Program-made: the position numbers and the translations under genes
Notes under the pieces: generated by a model
Told to the model about the DNA's origin: nothing
The model's database searches: none
The model's input: the letters and a program-made list of their open reading frames with translations, nothing else
Part shown: positions 4,752 through 6,557 of the stretch, in pieces
Layout of the letters: each line of letters begins with the position of its first letter
Position numbering within the stretch: position 1 is the stretch's first letter
Source of the DNA: an uncultured Collinsella sp.
Lineage (GTDB): Bacteria; Actinomycetota; Coriobacteriia; Coriobacteriales; Coriobacteriaceae
Assembly (NCBI GenBank): GCA_902495955.1
Contig: CABUZE010000052.1
Span: forward strand, 1-6,557
Direction of reading: 5' to 3'
Length of the DNA: 6,557 bases

Positions 4752-5658
4752 CGCCGGCCTCCTTGGCGCCATCGGAACCCTTGCCCGTAGCTTCGCGCTT
4801 AGCCTTGCGCTCGGCATTGAGCTCAGCATCGCTCTCACGCACCAGTTTGATAATCGCCGCGCAGGCTTCCTCGCCCACCAAGTCGCGAGCACGCACCGTC
4901 AGGCGCGTCGCCTCCTGCTTGTCGCCGTCGCTTGCAGCATCGGTCGCGCACATAATCAGGCAGATGGCAATCTCGGCCGAAGGTGAGGTCGGCACGCCTT
5001 GCAGGGCCAGTTCACCCATCACGTGGTCGTCGCTCTCATCAGCGGCATCCGGATAGGTGGTATGGATCTTGTTGAGCAGGCGCGTCGTATGCGCATCGTT
5101 GGGCGCCAGGCGCAGCGCCAGACGCGCGCAGCCCACGGCAGCCGAAACGTTCTCGGTCTCGGGCTCCAAGAAGTACTGACCTAGATTGGCGTAAGCGCGG
5201 GCGGCGCACTTGCCATCGCTTGCACGCTCCAGCACCGAGAACGAGAGCGATGCCCATTCCTGCTTGTCCTCGAGTGCGCGGAACAGCTCGGCCAAATCCA
5301 AGCGATAGTTGCAGTTCATGGGGTCCCAACGCACAGCCTGCATCAGGGCATTACGAGCGCTCACATAATCCTGCTGGCGAATGTAGGCAAACGCCATGTC
5401 AGAGTACAGGCGGTCAAACGGCACCTCGACCTGCACGAGCTCGCGCGGATCCTTCTCCACGCGGCGATAGGCCAAGCGCTCAAACTTGCTATCGAAGCTA
5501 AAGTATTGACGCTTCTCCTCCGTCTTGCACTCAGCATCAATATACTCCTCGGCGAGCTCCACCAGACGCTCCAGCAGCGGCGTCGCCGTAGCCAAGTCGC
5601 CCTGCGCCAGATAGTTCTCGGCATACGTGATGTCTTGCAAGCTGATGGGCAGATCCAT
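4741..5658 (-). CDS. TPR-repeat protein of unknown function
   Basis: This is a 305-residue soluble, largely helical protein with no signal peptide or membrane segment. It contains tetratricopeptide-like repeats: about 81-114 (FDRLYSDMAFAYIRQQDYVS then ARNALMQAVRWDP), 115-148 as a degenerate second unit, and 152-187 (ARAYANLGQYF through ARLALRLAPND). An N-terminal helical pair (about 11-40: AENYLAQGDLATATPLLERL) is also TPR-like. The C-terminus, after about 280, is a charged, Lys/Glu/Ala-rich tail. Such proteins act as protein-protein adaptors; I do not recognise a specific function. The start at 5658 has GAGGAG five bases upstream. It is the first gene of a two-gene unit with smpB (11-base overlap), which suggests but does not prove a link to translation quality control. 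Upstream it is separated from the tRNA operon by an intrinsic terminator and a 12-bp palindrome. Confidence 0.85.
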   Translation of the reverse strand: MDLPISLQDITYAENYLAQGDLATATPLLERLVELAEEYIDAECKTEEKRQYFSFDSKFERLAYRRVEKDPRELVQVEVPFDRLYSDMAFAYIRQQDYVSARNALMQAVRWDPMNCNYRLDLAELFRALEDKQEWASLSFSVLERASDGKCAARAYANLGQYFLEPETENVSAAVGCARLALRLAPNDAHTTRLLNKIHTTYPDAADESDDHVMGELALQGVPTSPSAEIAICLIMCATDAASDGDKQEATRLTVRARDLVGEEACAAIIKLVRESDAELNAERKAKREATGKGSDGAKEAGDAQ

Positions 5659-5693
5659 GGCTACTCCTCGATCTGAGCGAAACACGGCAGGCG

Positions 5694-5705
5694 CCGTATA
5701 TACGG
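5694..5705. promoter_or_regulatory. 12-bp perfect palindrome upstream of the TPR-smpB unit
   Basis: CCGTATATACGG is self-complementary over all 12 positions and starts 36 bases before the TPR start codon, just downstream of the tRNA terminator. TATATA inside it could serve as a -10 element on the minus strand, but I find no good -35. It is plausibly a dimeric-repressor operator overlapping the promoter; there is no direct support. Confidence 0.35.
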
Positions 5706-5714
5706 TCAATACAC

Positions 5715-5742
5715 AAAACCCGGGTCTCTTACGAGGCCCGGG
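5715..5742 (-). terminator. Terminator of the tRNA-Gln/tRNA-Glu transcript
   Basis: On the minus strand, CCCGGG and CTC (5742-5737 and 5735-5733) pair with GAG and CCCGGG (5728-5726 and 5724-5719) across one C/A mismatch and a 4-base loop. TTTT and then a T-rich stretch follow. It begins 10 bases after the tRNA-Glu CCA end. Confidence 0.85.
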
Positions 5743-5752
5743 CGTTCAATTT

Positions 5753-5829
5753 TGGTAGCCCGTACCAGATTCGAACTGGTGATCTCCGCCTTGAGAGGGC
5801 GGCGTCCTAAACCGCTAGACGAACGGGCC
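5753..5829 (-). tRNA. tRNA-Glu (anticodon CTC)
   Basis: A complete cloverleaf can be folded. Acceptor GGCCCGT pairs with ACGGGCT with a G1-U72 wobble, also seen in actinobacterial tRNA-Glu. The D arm contains CGTCTAGCGG. The anticodon stem CCGCC/GGCGG encloses the loop CTCTCAA, giving anticodon CTC, which reads GAG. The T arm is ACCAG-TTCGAAT-CTGGT, followed by discriminator A and an encoded CCA (5755-5753). It lies 17 bases after tRNA-Gln in the same transcript and is followed by an intrinsic terminator. Confidence 0.97.
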
Positions 5830-5846
5830 ATATGTAGCAAATGCAA

Positions 5847-5920
5847 TGGCTGGGATGGAGGGAGTCGAACCCCCATTGACGGAACCAGAATCCGCTGTCC
5901 TGCCATTAGACGACATCCCA
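5847..5920 (-). tRNA. tRNA-Gln (anticodon CTG)
   Basis: A complete cloverleaf can be folded. Acceptor TGGGATG pairs with CATCCCA, and the D arm contains CGTCTAATGGCAGGAC. Anticodon stem GCGGA/TCCGT encloses the loop TTCTGGT, giving anticodon CTG, which reads CAG. The T stem GGGGG/CCCTC has one G-T pair around the loop TTCGACT. Discriminator G and an encoded CCA (5849-5847) follow. It is the first tRNA of the pair. Whether it is charged directly or by mischarging and amidation (GatCAB) cannot be told from the window. Confidence 0.97.
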
Positions 5921-5964
5921 ATGACTGCATCGCTGCGCTCGGCTGTGCCTTTGCGCAAGAAAGA

Positions 5965-5993
5965 AATATACGGGAAGTCTCGCCGTGACGCAA
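5965..5993 (-). promoter_or_regulatory. tRNA operon promoter
   Basis: Read on the minus strand, TTGCGT (5993-5988) is followed by a 17-base spacer and TATATT (5970-5965). The transcript would start near 5958, giving a leader of about 37 bases before tRNA-Gln. An AT-rich UP-like tract lies directly upstream (5999-6020), as is common for stable-RNA promoters. Confidence 0.75.
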
Positions 5994-5996
5994 GCC

Positions 5997-6031
5997 CCAA
6001 TTTTGACTTTTTTGAAATTCAGTCAAATTGG
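5997..6031. repeat. Inverted repeat / UP-like element upstream of the tRNA promoter
   Basis: CCAATTTTGACT (5997-6008) and AGTCAAATTGG (6021-6031) are inverted copies differing by one bulged A, separated by a 12-base AT-rich centre. It starts four bases from the -35 of the tRNA promoter, in the divergent region shared with the gene at 6196. It may be an UP element, an operator, or both. Confidence 0.5.
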
Positions 6032-6195
6032 CCTAATTTAGTCCAACCCGTGAAGGACCTGTGAAGCCAACCGCTGTACGCGAAGGGCAAAACGCCGCGA
6101 GCGGTAGCCGTCAACCGTTGGCAGATTCTACCGTGAAAACGATAGCGCCAGGCAACACAATCGAAGTATCAATGATCGCGTAGATATGAGGCGCC
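6032..6195 (+). other. Leader/promoter region of the gene at 6196
   Basis: No gene is seen. A possible plus promoter is TTGGCA (6118-6123), a 17-base spacer and GATAGC (6141-6146): a good -35 with a poor -10. Small inverted repeats (ACCGCT 6070-6075 with AGCGGT 6100-6105; GCCAAC 6066-6071 with GTTGGC 6117-6122) lie just upstream of it and compete with each other. None is a convincing regulatory site. Confidence 0.3.
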
Positions 6196-6557
6196 ATGGA
6201 CGAAGAGCTTGATTACCTATGGGAGACCCTGGGCCTCGAGATCACTGCCGACCTTTGGCCCGAACGGGACAAAATCCATCCCACACTGCGCCCCGCCATT
6301 ACTGTGGTGCAGGCAAAATACCGCCGTGCATCCTTTTTGATCATGCGGATGTCATGGCACGCGGGACTCCCCGACCTTAAGCGAATCCAGGCAAGCCTCG
6401 TCGAGCTGTCCGGCATGCCGACCGTCATATCCGAGGCGCATCTGGAGCAGCGCCAGCGCGAGCGACTGCAACAGCAGCGGATTCCCTTTATCTGCCCCGG
6501 CGTTCAGGCATATCTGCCCTTTATGGACGAGGAGTACTGGAGCGGCAAGCCCAACAA
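6196..6557 (+). CDS. Putative MarR-like winged-helix regulator, N-terminal part (runs off the right edge)
   Basis: There are 120 residues of open frame without a stop. The segment RASFLIMRMSWHAGLPDLKR (about 45-64) followed by RIPFICPGVQAYLPFMDEEYW (about 95-115) resembles, from family memory, the N-terminal region of gut Firmicutes and Actinobacteria proteins annotated as MarR-family or winged-helix transcriptional regulators. In these, a 'RIPFI.PG.Q.YLPF' block precedes the DNA-binding domain. That DNA-binding domain would lie outside the window, so the regulator call is an inference. No signal peptide or membrane segment is seen. The start at 6196 is the first possible one in frame, because a stop codon lies at 6187-6189. 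GAGG is only four bases upstream, a short spacing suggesting modest translation. The gene is divergent from the tRNA operon. What it regulates cannot be told. Confidence 0.6.
   Translation, partial: MDEELDYLWETLGLEITADLWPERDKIHPTLRPAITVVQAKYRRASFLIMRMSWHAGLPDLKRIQASLVELSGMPTVISEAHLEQRQRERLQQQRIPFICPGVQAYLPFMDEEYWSGKPN

Noticed and set aside
5706..6064. Open frames on both strands through the tRNA genes
   Set aside because: These positions fold into two complete tRNAs with a promoter and terminator; the frames are incidental.

Overview
The window looks chromosomal and GC-rich, with short AT-rich islands between genes. It most resembles a gut Coriobacteriia genome (Actinomycetota, Collinsella-like). 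That assignment rests on the protein style, on an anaerobe's rubredoxin and flavoprotein pair, and on actinobacterial-looking tRNAs with an encoded CCA. It is inference, not a database result. There is no CRISPR array, insertion sequence or phage gene.

Left part (1-3185): the 5' end of a glutamate synthase large subunit gene (gltB) leaves the window on the minus strand. A 379-base non-coding gap separates it from a divergent plus-strand pair: gpmA (2,3-bisphosphoglycerate-dependent phosphoglycerate mutase) and, 75 bases later, an NRAMP-family Mn2+/Fe2+ importer (mntH). No terminator is visible between these two, so they may be co-transcribed.

Middle (3186-4280): a convergent boundary is closed by a strong GC hairpin. 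Beyond it, on the minus strand, lie a 47-residue rubredoxin-like protein and, upstream of it, a flavin reductase-like FMN protein. The two resemble the halves of the fused clostridial 'high-molecular-weight rubredoxin' (Hrb), here encoded as separate neighbours. Upstream of the flavoprotein is an intergenic stretch of about 200 bases. It holds a 67-base compound palindrome followed by an intrinsic terminator only about 50 bases before the start codon. This is the least explained part of the window.

Right part (4281-5993, minus strand): smpB (tmRNA-binding ribosome-rescue protein) overlaps the end of a TPR-repeat protein gene by 11 bases. Upstream of these are tRNA-Glu(CTC) and tRNA-Gln(CTG), 17 bases apart. 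They share a well-formed promoter with an AT-rich upstream element and end in an intrinsic terminator. Divergent from them, a plus-strand gene beginning at 6196 runs off the right end. It resembles the N-terminal part of a MarR-like winged-helix regulator.

Themes: the genes are mostly housekeeping (nitrogen assimilation, glycolysis, metal uptake, translation and ribosome rescue), plus one probable redox or oxidative/nitrosative-stress pair. The best novelty candidates are the split Hrb, the structured leader or palindrome at 4202-4268, and a short intergenic repeat (core ATCTGTAACA) present three times in the window.
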